Source: Burkholderiales bacterium (GTDB lineage: Bacteria > Pseudomonadota > Gammaproteobacteria > Burkholderiales > SG8-39). From it: a stretch of DNA of 14,816 nt. The notes beneath the pieces are model-generated. The model made no database searches and was not told where the DNA came from. It was given only the letters and a program-made list of their open reading frames with translations. This document shows positions 6,952 through 14,770 of the stretch, in pieces; positions within the stretch are counted from its first letter, which is position 1; the number at the start of each line of letters is the position of its first letter. A program made the position numbers and the translations under genes. The stretch spans positions 1 to 14,816 of the forward strand of contig JAICPQ010000029.1 in NCBI GenBank assembly GCA_025929745.1. The letters run 5' to 3'.

Positions 6952-8408
6952 AGCGGCGTCTCGGTAGGCACGCGCGTGTGCCAATCGGTCGCCTGCTGAA
7001 ACCGGTGTGCGGCACCCAGCAGCAATCCCTCGGAGAAGTGCGCGCCCATCATCTGCAACCCGACGGGCAGGCCGCGCTCGTCGAAGCCGCACGGGATCGA
7101 AAGCGCCGGCAATCCGGCGAGTGGCGCCGGAATGGTGAAGATGTCGCCGAGGTACATCTGCACGGGGTCTTCGGCCTTCGCGCCGATCGGGAAGGCGGTT
7201 GTCGGCGCAGTCGGACCGATGATCAGGTCGCACCTCTGGAACGCCGCGGAAAGCTCCCGGGCGATCAGGCGACGCACCTTTTGCGCCTGCAAATAGTAGG
7301 CATCATAGTAGCCGTGCGACAGGACGTACGTGCCGACAAGGATGCGACGCTTCACTTCGTCACCGAAGCCCTCGGCGCGTGTGCGACAGTACATGTCGAC
7401 GAGATCGCTGTATTCCTTGGCGCGATGGCCATAGCGCACGCCGTCGAAGCGCGCGAGGTTCGACGAGGCCTCGGCCGGCGCGATCACGTAGTAGACCGGC
7501 ACGGCAAGTCGCGTGAGCGGCAGCTCGAGCCCGGTGCACAGGGCGCCGCGCGCCGCGAACCAAGCAACCGCCGCGTCGACCGCCTTGCGCACGCCCGGCT
7601 CGATGCCCTCGGCGAAGTACTCCCTCGGCAAGCCAATGCGCAGTCCCTTGAGTTCGACATCGAGCTTCTGGGAATAGTCCTGCCGGGGCCGGTCTAGGCT
7701 CGTCGAGTCGCGGGGGTCGAAGCCCACCATGGCAGAGAGCAATACAGCCAGGTCGGCCGCGCTGCGCGCCATGGGCCCCGCCTGGTCGAGCGACGATGCG
7801 AACGCGATGAGGCCATAGCGCGATACCAGCCCATACGTGGGCCGGAGACCGCAGACGCCGCTGAATGCCGCCGGCTGCCGGGTGGAGCCGCCGGTGTCCG
7901 TACCCGTCGCCGCCGGAACCATGCGCGCGGCGACGGCGGCGGCAGATCCACCGGAGGAGCCGCCGGGCACGCGCTTGGTGTCCCACGGATTGCGCACCGG
8001 GCCGAAGTACGAGCTCTCGCTCGATGAACCCATCGCGAACTGGTCCATGTTGCATTTGCCGAGAAGCACCGCGCCTTCAGCGTTGAGCCGCTCCACGACG
8101 TGCGCGTCGTACGGGCTGACGAAATTCTCGAGCATTCGAGAGCCGCACGTGGTGCGCAGCCCCTTGGTGCAGTAAATGTCCTTGTAGGCGAGCGGAATTC
8201 CCGTGAGCGGCCCGCCTTCCCCGCGCGCCAAGCGCTCATCGGCGCGACGCGCGGCGGCCAGCGCACCCTCCTCGTCCACGGTGATGAAAGCGTTAAGTGC
8301 GCCGTTCAGCCGGACGACGCGTTCAATAAAGCCCTGCGTGAGCTCCCGGGAGGAAATTTTTCGCAGCGCCAGCGCGGCGGACAGCTCCGTCAGGCCGGAA
8401 TTGAGCAC
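6948..8408 (-). CDS. gatA: Aspartyl/glutamyl-tRNA(Asn/Gln) amidotransferase subunit A
   Basis: A 486-residue amidase-signature enzyme, the glutaminase subunit of GatCAB; it releases ammonia from glutamine and channels it to GatB. The Ser-cisSer-Lys triad is intact: K76 in L-A-Y-K-D-I, S151 in the P-G-G-S-S-G-G-S signature and S175 in D-T-G-G-S-T-R-Q-P. All three are offset by 3 from the Staphylococcus aureus numbering I recall (79, 154, 178). The C-terminal P-A-P-L-A-G-L-P-A-L-S-I-P block is typical. The start codon is GTG (8408-8406), placed directly after the gatC TAG stop with no gap. The end overlaps the next gene's TTG by 4 bp. Full length, no anomalies. Confidence 0.97.
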   Translation of the reverse strand: MLNSGLTELSAALALRKISSRELTQGFIERVVRLNGALNAFITVDEEGALAAARRADERLARGEGGPLTGIPLAYKDIYCTKGLRTTCGSRMLENFVSPYDAHVVERLNAEGAVLLGKCNMDQFAMGSSSESSYFGPVRNPWDTKRVPGGSSGGSAAAVAARMVPAATGTDTGGSTRQPAAFSGVCGLRPTYGLVSRYGLIAFASSLDQAGPMARSAADLAVLLSAMVGFDPRDSTSLDRPRQDYSQKLDVELKGLRIGLPREYFAEGIEPGVRKAVDAAVAWFAARGALCTGLELPLTRLAVPVYYVIAPAEASSNLARFDGVRYGHRAKEYSDLVDMYCRTRAEGFGDEVKRRILVGTYVLSHGYYDAYYLQAQKVRRLIARELSAAFQRCDLIIGPTAPTTAFPIGAKAEDPVQMYLGDIFTIPAPLAGLPALSIPCGFDERGLPVGLQMMGAHFSEGLLLGAAHRFQQATDWHTRVPTETPL

Positions 8409-8696
8409 CTATTCGATGACCTTGGGCACGAGGTATAAGCCACCATCGATCGCGGGGGCAACCGACTGATAAAGCTCGCGCTGGTCGTCCTGCGTGACTT
8501 CGTCCGCACGCAGGCGCTGTACCGCGTCCAGCGGATGCGCCATCGGCTCGATTCCGGCGGTATCGACCCGGCGTATCTCGTCCACCAAGCCGAGCACGCG
8601 GTTCAAGCGCTCCAGCACGATTTCCGTTTCGTCGGAGCGGATGGCGATGCGCGCGAGCCTGGCGAGGCGCCGCACCTGGTCGTGGACTAGCGACAC
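8409..8696 (-). CDS. gatC: Aspartyl/glutamyl-tRNA(Asn/Gln) amidotransferase subunit C
   Basis: A small non-catalytic subunit that wraps around and stabilises the GatA-GatB interface. Family blocks are V-R-R-L-A-R-L-A-R-I near the N-terminus, V-D-E-I-R-R-V-D-T-A-G-I-E-P-M in the middle, and the C-terminal V-P-K-V-I-E. I choose the GTG at 8696: it gives 95 residues starting M-S-L-V-H-D-Q-V, matching GatC length and N-terminus, with GAAGGA 3 nt upstream (close spacing). An in-frame ATG at 8771 would add 25 residues with no family match and no visible SD; that stretch is more likely leader. It is the first gene of the gatC-gatA-insert-gatB unit. Confidence 0.92.
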   Translation of the reverse strand: MSLVHDQVRRLARLARIAIRSDETEIVLERLNRVLGLVDEIRRVDTAGIEPMAHPLDAVQRLRADEVTQDDQRELYQSVAPAIDGGLYLVPKVIE

Positions 8697-8852
8697 ATTT
8701 CCTTCAGACCGGGCGCCGCGGAAGTTTTGCGTTATCTGCCGCAGCGTCGTTAGCGTATCATAGCGACCCATTGAAACGGGCCGAGGTCAACCGCCTAAGG
8801 TCCGATAGTTAAACGAAAAACGGCGAAACAGGAAAGGCGCCCGACCTTGCCC
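8697..8852. promoter_or_regulatory. Divergent intergenic region between gatC and mreB
   Basis: This 156-bp space must carry the leftward gat and rightward mre promoters. Candidate elements: leftward TATGAT (complement of 8757-8762), a 5/6 match to -10, without a good -35 at 17 bp; rightward TTGAAA at 8771-8776 with the weak TAAGGT at 8796-8801, 19 bp away. Bases 8801-8820 are locally AT-rich. None of these is strong enough to call as a promoter with confidence. Confidence 0.4.
8830..8837 (+). promoter_or_regulatory. Shine-Dalgarno-like site before mreB
   Basis: AGGAAAGG lies 15 nt before the ATG at 8853 but 9 nt before an in-frame TTG at 8847. Its spacing fits the TTG better, which would add Met-Pro to MreB; family N-termini favour the ATG. 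Confidence 0.45.
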
Positions 8853-9896
8853 ATGCTTGGATTCCTCCGCAGCTACTTCTCGAACGACCTGGCAATCGAT
8901 CTCGGCACCGCCAATACGCTGATCTACGTGCGCGGCAAGGGCATCGTGCTCGATGAACCTTCCGTCGTGGCGATCCGACAGGAGGCCGGGCCAAATGCCA
9001 AAAAAACGATACAGGCGGTCGGCAAGGAGGCGAAGCTGATGCTCGGCAAGACGCCGGGCAATATCGTCGCGATCCGGCCGATGAAAGACGGGGTGATCGC
9101 GGACTTTACGGTCACCGAGCAGATGCTCAAGCAGTTCATCAAGAAGGTGCACGACAACAAGCTCTTCTCGCCCAGCCCGCGCATCATCATCTGCGTGCCG
9201 TGCGGCTCGACGCAGGTCGAGCGCCGCGCGATCCGCGAAAGCGCGATTGGCGCCGGCGCCGGCCAGGTCTATCTCATCGAGGAGCCGATGGCGGCGGCCA
9301 TCGGCGCCGACCTGCCGGTGGCCGACGCGACCGGCTCCATGGTGGTAGACATCGGCGGCGGCACAACCGAAGTGGGCGTGATTTCGCTCGGCGGCATGGT
9401 GTATTCCGGATCGGTGCGCGTCGGCGGCGACAAGTTCGACGAGGCCGTGATCAACTACATCCGCCGCAACTACGGCATGCTGATCGGCGAGACCACCGCC
9501 GAGCTCATTAAGAAGGAGATCGGCTCTGCGTTTCCCGGCTCGGAGGTGCGCGAGATGGAAGTGAAGGGCCGTAACCTCGCCGAAGGCATTCCGCGCAGCT
9601 TCACCATCAGCTCCAACGAGATCCTGGAAGCGCTGACCGAACCCCTTAACCAGATCGTCTCCGCGGTGAAGTCGGCGCTCGAGCAGACCCCGCCCGAGCT
9701 CGGGGCGGACATCGCGGAGAAGGGCATGGTGCTCACCGGCGGCGGCGCCCTGCTCCGCGACCTCGACCGGCTGCTCATGGAAGAGACCGGCCTTCCGGTG
9801 ATCGTCGCCGACGATCCGCTCACCTGCGTGGTGCGCGGCTCGGGCAAAGCTTTGGAGAAGATGGAGCACTTCGGCCCGATCTTCACTAACGACTGA
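8853..9896 (+). CDS. mreB: Rod shape-determining actin homologue MreB
   Basis: A 347-residue bacterial actin, the usual proteobacterial length. It forms membrane-bound antiparallel filaments that position the cell-wall elongation machinery. Visible motifs: phosphate-1 D-L-G-T-A-N-T (16-22), phosphate-2 D-I-G-G-G-T-T-E (167-174) and the adenosine motif V-L-T-G-G-G-A-L-L (293-301). The N-terminus F-L-R-S-Y-F-S-N-D-L is family-typical and supports the ATG at 8853; a TTG two codons earlier (8847) is possible. It is first in the mreB-mreC-mreD-mrdA-rodA unit, with 11 bp to mreC, and divergent from gatC. Confidence 0.98.
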   Translation: MLGFLRSYFSNDLAIDLGTANTLIYVRGKGIVLDEPSVVAIRQEAGPNAKKTIQAVGKEAKLMLGKTPGNIVAIRPMKDGVIADFTVTEQMLKQFIKKVHDNKLFSPSPRIIICVPCGSTQVERRAIRESAIGAGAGQVYLIEEPMAAAIGADLPVADATGSMVVDIGGGTTEVGVISLGGMVYSGSVRVGGDKFDEAVINYIRRNYGMLIGETTAELIKKEIGSAFPGSEVREMEVKGRNLAEGIPRSFTISSNEILEALTEPLNQIVSAVKSALEQTPPELGADIAEKGMVLTGGGALLRDLDRLLMEETGLPVIVADDPLTCVVRGSGKALEKMEHFGPIFTND

Positions 9897-9907
9897 AGTA
9901 GAGGGGG

Positions 9908-10828
9908 ATGGACCACACCCCCCCGCCGTTCTTCAAGCGTGGCCCAGCACCGCTAGTCAGGCTGTTCTTCTTCGCTTCGCTATCGCTCGCACTGCTCGTG
10001 ATCGACGCACGCTTCCGCTACGCCGAGGGCCTGCGCAGCTGGCTCGCGCTGGCCGCCTACCCGGTGCAGCGCGCCGCCACGACCCCAGTCGAGCTGGTCG
10101 GCGCGATCGGCAGCTTCTTCTCGACGCAGGCGCAGCTTGTCGCCGAGAACGAGCGGCTGCGTGCAAAAGCGCTCACTTACTCGCAACACGCGCAGCGCTA
10201 CGAGGCGGCGTATGCCGAGGCCGAGCAGCTGCGCAAGCTGGTCGGCGTGCAGGAGCGGCTGGAAGTCCGCGCCATTCCCGCCGAGGTGATGTACAACGGG
10301 CGGGATCCGTATGCGCACAAGCTCTTCATCGACCGCGGCGCGACGCACGGCGTGCGCCCGGGCAGCCCGGTCACTGACGAGACGGGCGTCGTCGGGCAGG
10401 TGACACGGGTGCACCCGCTCGTCTCGGAAGTGACGCTCGCCACCGACCGCGACCAGGCGATCCCGGTTCAGGTGGTCCGCAATGGCCTGCGCGCCGTCGC
10501 CTTCGGCGGCGGCGCAACCGGCACGCTTGAGCTTCGCTTCATGGCGGCGAACGCCGACATCCAGACGAACGACCGCCTGGTCACCTCGGGCATTGACGGC
10601 ACCTACCCGCCCGGGCTGCCGGTCGCTACCGTGATGCGCATCGAGCGCGATGCCGAGAATGCCTTCGCGCGTGTAGTGTGCCGCCCGGCCGCCGGCGTCG
10701 ACCGCGGGCGCTTCGTGCTCGTTCTGACCGACGAAACAGTAAAGCCGCCGCGTCCCGAGGAGGCACAGGCCGGCAAGGAAAAATTGCGACGCGGCAGGGC
10801 CAGAGACAAAGATGGACCTGTCCGGTAG
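9908..10828 (+). CDS. mreC: Rod shape-determining protein MreC
   Basis: A 306-residue bitopic inner-membrane protein that links cytoplasmic MreB to periplasmic PBP2 and activates the elongasome. It has a short cytoplasmic segment (1-16), one membrane helix (about 17-33), a coiled coil (about 70-115, rich in Glu/Ala/Leu/Arg) and the two-part MreC beta domain (about 120-275) with F-I-D-R-G-A-T-H-G-V (140-149) and T-S-G-I-D-G-T-Y-P-P-G (226-236). The last 30 residues are basic and probably disordered. GAGGGGG runs straight into the ATG, 11 bp after mreB. The 3' end overlaps mreD by 17 bp. Confidence 0.96.
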   Translation: MDHTPPPFFKRGPAPLVRLFFFASLSLALLVIDARFRYAEGLRSWLALAAYPVQRAATTPVELVGAIGSFFSTQAQLVAENERLRAKALTYSQHAQRYEAAYAEAEQLRKLVGVQERLEVRAIPAEVMYNGRDPYAHKLFIDRGATHGVRPGSPVTDETGVVGQVTRVHPLVSEVTLATDRDQAIPVQVVRNGLRAVAFGGGATGTLELRFMAANADIQTNDRLVTSGIDGTYPPGLPVATVMRIERDAENAFARVVCRPAAGVDRGRFVLVLTDETVKPPRPEEAQAGKEKLRRGRARDKDGPVR

Positions 10829-11321
10829 CCGCCAGATTCTGCAGCCGGTGCGCCTCAGCACCATCATCGCGTCATTCGCGATCGCGCTCTTGCTTAATTT
10901 CCTGCCGTGGCGCGATCTGCGCGTAGTGCCCGATTTCGTCGGGTTAGTGCTTGTCTTCTGGTGTGTGCGGCAACCGCGCCTCGTCGGACTTGGCGTCGCC
11001 TGGACGCTCGGCCTCATCACCGACGCGGGTAACGGCGTGCTCCTCGGCCAGCACGCCCTCGCCTATTCGCTCGCCGCATTCCTCGGTATCTGGCTCTCGC
11101 GCCGTATCCTCTGGTTCGGGGCCGGTCTCCAGGCGCTGCACGTAGGCGCCATTCTTCTCGTGGCGCAAGGTGTTTCGCTTCTTGTGCGGCTCGCTGCGGG
11201 CGATGAGTTTCCCGGCTGGGCCATTGTCGCAAGTCCGATCGCCGCCGCACTGCTCTGGCCGTTCGTCAGCTGGCTGCTGCTTCTGCCGCAGCGCCGTCCG
11301 GCGCGGGAGCAAACCATATGA
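10812..11321 (+). CDS. mreD: Rod shape-determining protein MreD
   Basis: A 169-residue, very hydrophobic inner-membrane protein with about five or six membrane segments, the usual MreD size. Part of the MreBCD complex; exact role unsettled. Recognisable features are an early helix ending N-F-L-P-W-R-D, the P-D-F-V-G-L-V-L-V-F-W segment, and G-L-I-T-D-A-G-N-G-V-L-L-G-Q-H-A-L-A-Y, the most conserved MreD stretch. The start lies inside mreC (17-bp overlap), and its stop shares ATGA with the mrdA ATG. Confidence 0.94.
   Translation: MDLSGSRQILQPVRLSTIIASFAIALLLNFLPWRDLRVVPDFVGLVLVFWCVRQPRLVGLGVAWTLGLITDAGNGVLLGQHALAYSLAAFLGIWLSRRILWFGAGLQALHVGAILLVAQGVSLLVRLAAGDEFPGWAIVASPIAAALLWPFVSWLLLLPQRRPAREQTI
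11305..11309 (+). promoter_or_regulatory. Ribosome binding site for mrdA
   Basis: GGGAG inside the end of mreD, 8 nt before the ATG at 11318. Two adjacent ATGs (11318 and 11321) are possible starts; the SD spacing fits both and the difference is one Met. Confidence 0.55.
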
Positions 11322-13234
11322 TGGGCACTGCGGAGCTGCGCAACTCGGAGCGCGAGCTCGCGCAGTTTCAGCTGCGCATCGGCGTCGCGGGCGTGGCCAT
11401 GCTCGCCGCCTTCTGCGTACTGCTCGCGCGCTTCTTCTTCCTGCAGGTGATGCAGCACGACCATTACCGCTCGAAAGCGGAAGACAACCGCATCTCCATC
11501 GTGCCCATCGCCCCAAACCGGGGCTTGATACTCGACCGCAACGGCGTCATCCTCGCGCGCAATTATTCGGGCTACACGCTCGAGATCTTCCCGCGCCGCG
11601 TGAAGAGCGTCGAACGGACGATCGACGAGCTTTCGGAGCTGATCGAGATTACACCGCGCGACCGCGCGCGCTTCAAGCGTCTGACGGTCGAGGCGCGCAA
11701 CCCGGAAAGCCTGCCGATCCGCACGCGCCTGTCCGACGAGGAGGTAGCCAAGTTCGCCGCCAACCGTTTCCGCTATGAAGGCGTGGAGATCAAGGCGCGC
11801 CTTTTCCGGCAATACCCGTACGGCGACGTTGGCTCCCACGTCATTGGCTACATGGGCCGCATCAATCAGGCCGACCAGCAGCGGCTCGAAGAAGAAGGCG
11901 TCGACGCGAACTACCGCGGCAGCGATTACATCGGCAAGAGCGGCGTCGAGGCGAGCTACGAGCGGGAGCTGCACGGCACCACGGGTTTCGAGCAGGTCGA
12001 GATCGACGCGGCGGGCCGCGGCATCCGCACGCTCTCACGCACGCCCGCGGTCTCCGGCAATAATGTAGTGCTCACGCTTGATATGCGACTGCAGCGCGTG
12101 GCCGAGAACGCGTTCGGCGCGCGCCGCGGTGCGCTGGTGGCTATCGAGCCCGGCACGGGCGCCGTACTCGCGCTCGTGTCGAAGCCGGGATTCGACCTTA
12201 ACCTCTTCGTCGACGGCATCGATCCGGCCGTGTGGGCCGAGCTCAACAGTTCGCCCGATCGGCCGCTCAACAACCGAGCCATCGCCGGCGTCTATCCTCC
12301 GGGCTCGACCTTCAAGCCTTTTATGGCGCTCGGCGCGCTCGAGCTTGGCAAGCGCCGCTACAACAGCACGATCAACGATCCTGGTTACTTCATCTTTGGG
12401 GACCGCCGCTTCCGGGATTCCAAGCCCGGCGGCCACGGCGTGGTCGACCTGCACAAGTCGATCGTCGTGTCTTCCGACACCTATTACTACATGCTCGCTA
12501 ACGACATGGGCATCGACGCCATCGCCGGCTTCATGAAGCAGCTGGGGTTGGGTAGCCCGACCGGCATCGACCTGCAGGGGGAAGCGACGGGCGTGCTGCC
12601 GTCCCCTGAATGGAAGATGAAGCGTTTCCGGCGGCCGGAGCAGCAGCGCTGGTATCCGGGCGAAACGATCTCGATCGGCATCGGCCAGGGTTACAACGCC
12701 TATACGCCGATCCAGCTGGCACACGCGATGGCGACGGTGGCGGCGAACGGCTCGATGTACCGCCCGCGCATCGTCGGACACATCGAGAACCCCCGCACGC
12801 GCGAGCGACAGAGCTTCGAGCCGGAACTCAAGGGGAAAGTGCCGCTCAAGCGCGAGCATGTCGAATTCGTCAAGCGCGCCATGGCCGGCGTCACAAGAGA
12901 GGGTACCGGCGCACGCGCATTCGCGAAAGCCGAGTACACGAGCGGCGGCAAGACCGGCACGGCACAGGTAATCGCGATGAAGCAGAACGAGAAGTACGAC
13001 GAGTCGAAGGTCGCCGAGCGCTTCCGGGACCACTCGCTCTACATTTCCTTCGCCCCGCTCGACAACCCCATCATCGCCATGCTCGTGATCGTGGAAAACG
13101 GCGGCTTCGGCGCGCGGGCGGCCGCGCCGATTTCACGCACGGTGCTCGACTACTACCTCGTCGGCAAGATGCCGCCGGGCCTAGAGGACCCCACGCCGGA
13201 GGACGAATTCGACGACGGGACTGAAAGCGACTGA
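11318..13234 (+). CDS. mrdA: Penicillin-binding protein 2, elongasome transpeptidase
   Basis: A 638-residue class B PBP that crosslinks new peptidoglycan during lateral growth, working with RodA. It has a short cytoplasmic N-terminus, one membrane helix (about 20-43) and the pedestal domain opening N-R-G-L-I-L-D-R-N-G (67-76). The transpeptidase motifs are intact: S330-T-F-K (same serine number as I recall for E. coli PBP2), S385-S-D (the SxD form usual for PBP2) and K545-T-G. It ends in an acidic tail (P-E-D-E-F-D-D-G-T-E-S-D). The start overlaps the mreD stop (ATGA); its stop shares one base with the rodA start (TGATG). Likely target of beta-lactams of the mecillinam type, by family knowledge. 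Confidence 0.98.
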   Translation: MMGTAELRNSERELAQFQLRIGVAGVAMLAAFCVLLARFFFLQVMQHDHYRSKAEDNRISIVPIAPNRGLILDRNGVILARNYSGYTLEIFPRRVKSVERTIDELSELIEITPRDRARFKRLTVEARNPESLPIRTRLSDEEVAKFAANRFRYEGVEIKARLFRQYPYGDVGSHVIGYMGRINQADQQRLEEEGVDANYRGSDYIGKSGVEASYERELHGTTGFEQVEIDAAGRGIRTLSRTPAVSGNNVVLTLDMRLQRVAENAFGARRGALVAIEPGTGAVLALVSKPGFDLNLFVDGIDPAVWAELNSSPDRPLNNRAIAGVYPPGSTFKPFMALGALELGKRRYNSTINDPGYFIFGDRRFRDSKPGGHGVVDLHKSIVVSSDTYYYMLANDMGIDAIAGFMKQLGLGSPTGIDLQGEATGVLPSPEWKMKRFRRPEQQRWYPGETISIGIGQGYNAYTPIQLAHAMATVAANGSMYRPRIVGHIENPRTRERQSFEPELKGKVPLKREHVEFVKRAMAGVTREGTGARAFAKAEYTSGGKTGTAQVIAMKQNEKYDESKVAERFRDHSLYISFAPLDNPIIAMLVIVENGGFGARAAAPISRTVLDYYLVGKMPPGLEDPTPEDEFDDGTESD

Positions 13235-14346
13235 TGGAAGCTGCCCGCTTCCCCGTCCAGCGCATCGCGGTGCGGCTCGTCGAGGGCATCGACGGCACGC
13301 TCATGGTGATCATCGCCGCGCTCACCTTGCTGGGCTTTGCCGCGCTCTTTTCCGCGAGCTACGAAACGCCCGGCAGAGTTGTCAGCCAGCTCATGCACCT
13401 TTCGCTCGCGCTCATGGCGATGTGGGTGACGGCGCAGATCCCGCCGCAGACGCTCATGCGCTTCGCACTTCCGGCGTACGTAGTGGGCATCGTGCTGCTC
13501 GTCGGGGTGGCGCTCTTCGGCGACGTGGTGAATGGCGCGCGTCGCTGGCTGCACGTCGGAGTGACCCGATTCCAGCCCTCAGAGATGATGAAGCTCGCGC
13601 TTCCGCTCATGCTGGCGTGGTACTTCCACCGGCGCGAGTCGTCGCTGTCCCTGCGCGACTTCGCCTTCGCCGCCGTGCTGCTCATCATCCCATTCGGTCT
13701 CATCGTGCGTCAGCCCGACCTAGGCACGGCCGCCCTCGTCGGCGCCGCCGGCTTCTACGTCATCTTCTTCGCCGGCATCAGCTGGCGCCTGCTCGGCGGC
13801 GTGGCCGCGCTTTTCCTCATCGCGCTGTTTCCGCTCTGGGGCTTGCTCCACGACTACCAGCGCAAGCGGGTTCTTACCCTCCTCGACCCGACGAGCGATC
13901 CGCTCGGCGCCGGCTACCACATTATCCAGTCGACGATCGCGGTAGGCTCCGGCGGGATCCCGGGCAAAGGCTGGCTGAACGGCACCCAGGCGCATCTCGA
14001 GTTCATTCCAGAGCGCCACACGGATTTCATCTTCGCGGTCTACTCCGAGGAGTTCGGGCTGATCGGCAACATCGTCCTCCTCGTCCTCTACGGCCTTCTC
14101 ATCGGTCGCGGCCTTGTCATCGCGGCGAACGCGGCGACATTGTTCGTCCGGTTGATGGCCGGGTCGGTGACGCTCATGTTCTTCACCTACGCCTTCGTCA
14201 ACATGGGCATGGTGTCCGGCATCCTGCCGGTAGTGGGGGTGCCGCTGCCGTTCCTCTCCTATGGCGGCACCGCGCTCCTCACGCTTTTCATCGGCGTGGG
14301 CATCCTGATGAGCGTGCAGCGCCACCGAAAGCTCGTTCAGACCTGA
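13234..14346 (+). CDS. rodA: RodA peptidoglycan glycosyltransferase (SEDS family)
   Basis: A 370-residue, about ten-helix SEDS protein that polymerises lipid II into glycan strands during elongation in partnership with PBP2. Features: G-A-R-R-W (101-105), R-Q-P-D-L-G-T (159-165), the loop P-E-R-H-T-D-F-I-F-A (259-268) carrying the catalytic Asp (D264, matching E. coli D262 by motif), and the FtsW/RodA signature region N-M-G-M-V-S-G-I-L-P-V-V-G-V-P-L-P-F (323-340) followed by S-Y-G-G-T. Length equals E. coli RodA. Genetic context (directly after mrdA, 1-bp overlap) distinguishes it from FtsW. Confidence 0.98.
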   Translation: MEAARFPVQRIAVRLVEGIDGTLMVIIAALTLLGFAALFSASYETPGRVVSQLMHLSLALMAMWVTAQIPPQTLMRFALPAYVVGIVLLVGVALFGDVVNGARRWLHVGVTRFQPSEMMKLALPLMLAWYFHRRESSLSLRDFAFAAVLLIIPFGLIVRQPDLGTAALVGAAGFYVIFFAGISWRLLGGVAALFLIALFPLWGLLHDYQRKRVLTLLDPTSDPLGAGYHIIQSTIAVGSGGIPGKGWLNGTQAHLEFIPERHTDFIFAVYSEEFGLIGNIVLLVLYGLLIGRGLVIAANAATLFVRLMAGSVTLMFFTYAFVNMGMVSGILPVVGVPLPFLSYGGTALLTLFIGVGILMSVQRHRKLVQT

Positions 14347-14347
14347 C

Positions 14348-14623
14348 ATGCCTCGCATACTCGGGCTCGCGCTTCTCCTCCTTTGCGCGGGTTCGCATGC
14401 GCAGCAGCAGAGGTACGATCTGCCGCGCGAGATGCACTGCTCGGCGAAACCCTACTGCGGGCAATCGGGGCGCGCGTGCAACACCGTGGAGAAGACCTAT
14501 ACGGGTGCGGCGGCGGGGTCGGCCAAGCACAGCATTGTCCAAGCCTGCGTTGACGCGAACCGCCCGGACCGCTGCAACTGCATCCAGCAGTGCCGGCAGG
14601 TGGCGCGCTGCAGCAAATTCTGA
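14348..14623 (+). CDS. Small Cys-rich secreted protein after rodA
   Basis: A 91-residue protein I do not recognise. It has a signal peptide (M-P-R, Leu-rich core, S-H-A|Q cleavage near residue 18) and a mature chain of about 73 residues with eight cysteines (31, 37, 44, 67, 76, 78, 82, 88), enough for four disulfides. The C-x-C-x3-C-x5-C cluster at the end is distinctive. The Cys in the signal core is preceded by L-L-L and does not make a good lipobox. The ATG is 1 nt after the rodA stop with no clear SD, so it probably depends on readthrough from the mre operon. The match of signal peptide, cysteine pattern and spacing makes it likely real. It could be a small periplasmic or secreted factor; no function is assigned. 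Confidence 0.7.
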   Translation: MPRILGLALLLLCAGSHAQQQRYDLPREMHCSAKPYCGQSGRACNTVEKTYTGAAAGSAKHSIVQACVDANRPDRCNCIQQCRQVARCSKF

Positions 14624-14770
14624 AAGCGTCTACCGCATCGTGAAACCGTAGTCGTCTAAGCCCCTGTAAATCCTTGTTTTCGTAACACTCGGATGGTCCG
14701 GGCGGCGTGTTGCTGCGCGCCATGTGACGGGCGTAGCGTGGCGCAATCGCCACCACTAGGACACGGACCG
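14624..14770. other. Intergenic region before aceA
   Basis: 147 bp without a gene. Bases 14640-14690 are locally AT-richer, as expected of a promoter, but I find no -35/-10 pair of good quality and no intrinsic terminator (hairpin plus T-run) for the mre operon. A 6-bp stem hairpin lies near the right end. Confidence 0.4.
14738..14753 (+). repeat. Inverted repeat in the aceA leader
   Basis: GTGGCG-CAAT-CGCCAC, a perfect 6-bp stem with a 4-nt loop, ending 17 nt before the ATG at 14771. No T-run follows, so it is not a terminator; it could be a regulator site or chance in GC-rich DNA. Confidence 0.3.

Noticed and set aside
8697..8771. A 25-residue N-terminal extension of GatC from the ATG at 8771
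   Set aside because: Not matched by the usual GatC start, no SD, and the GTG at 8696 gives the normal 95-residue protein.
8787..9869. A 360-codon open frame on the minus strand, antisense to mreB
   Set aside because: It covers a fully convincing mreB, has His/Arg/Ala-rich shadow composition and no recognisable domain. Such frames are expected opposite GC-rich genes.
12470..12478. SSD in place of the classical SxN motif in PBP2
   Set aside because: An SxD form is normal for PBP2 of this family (E. coli has SAD as I recall), so it is not a lost active site.
13422..14651. A 409-codon plus-strand frame over rodA and the gene after it
   Set aside because: Arg/Pro/His-rich shadow in another frame of rodA; it conflicts with the clear RodA motifs.
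14624..14770. Possible tRNA, small RNA or terminator after the mre operon
   Set aside because: No cloverleaf or T-loop pattern and no hairpin followed by a T-run could be found.
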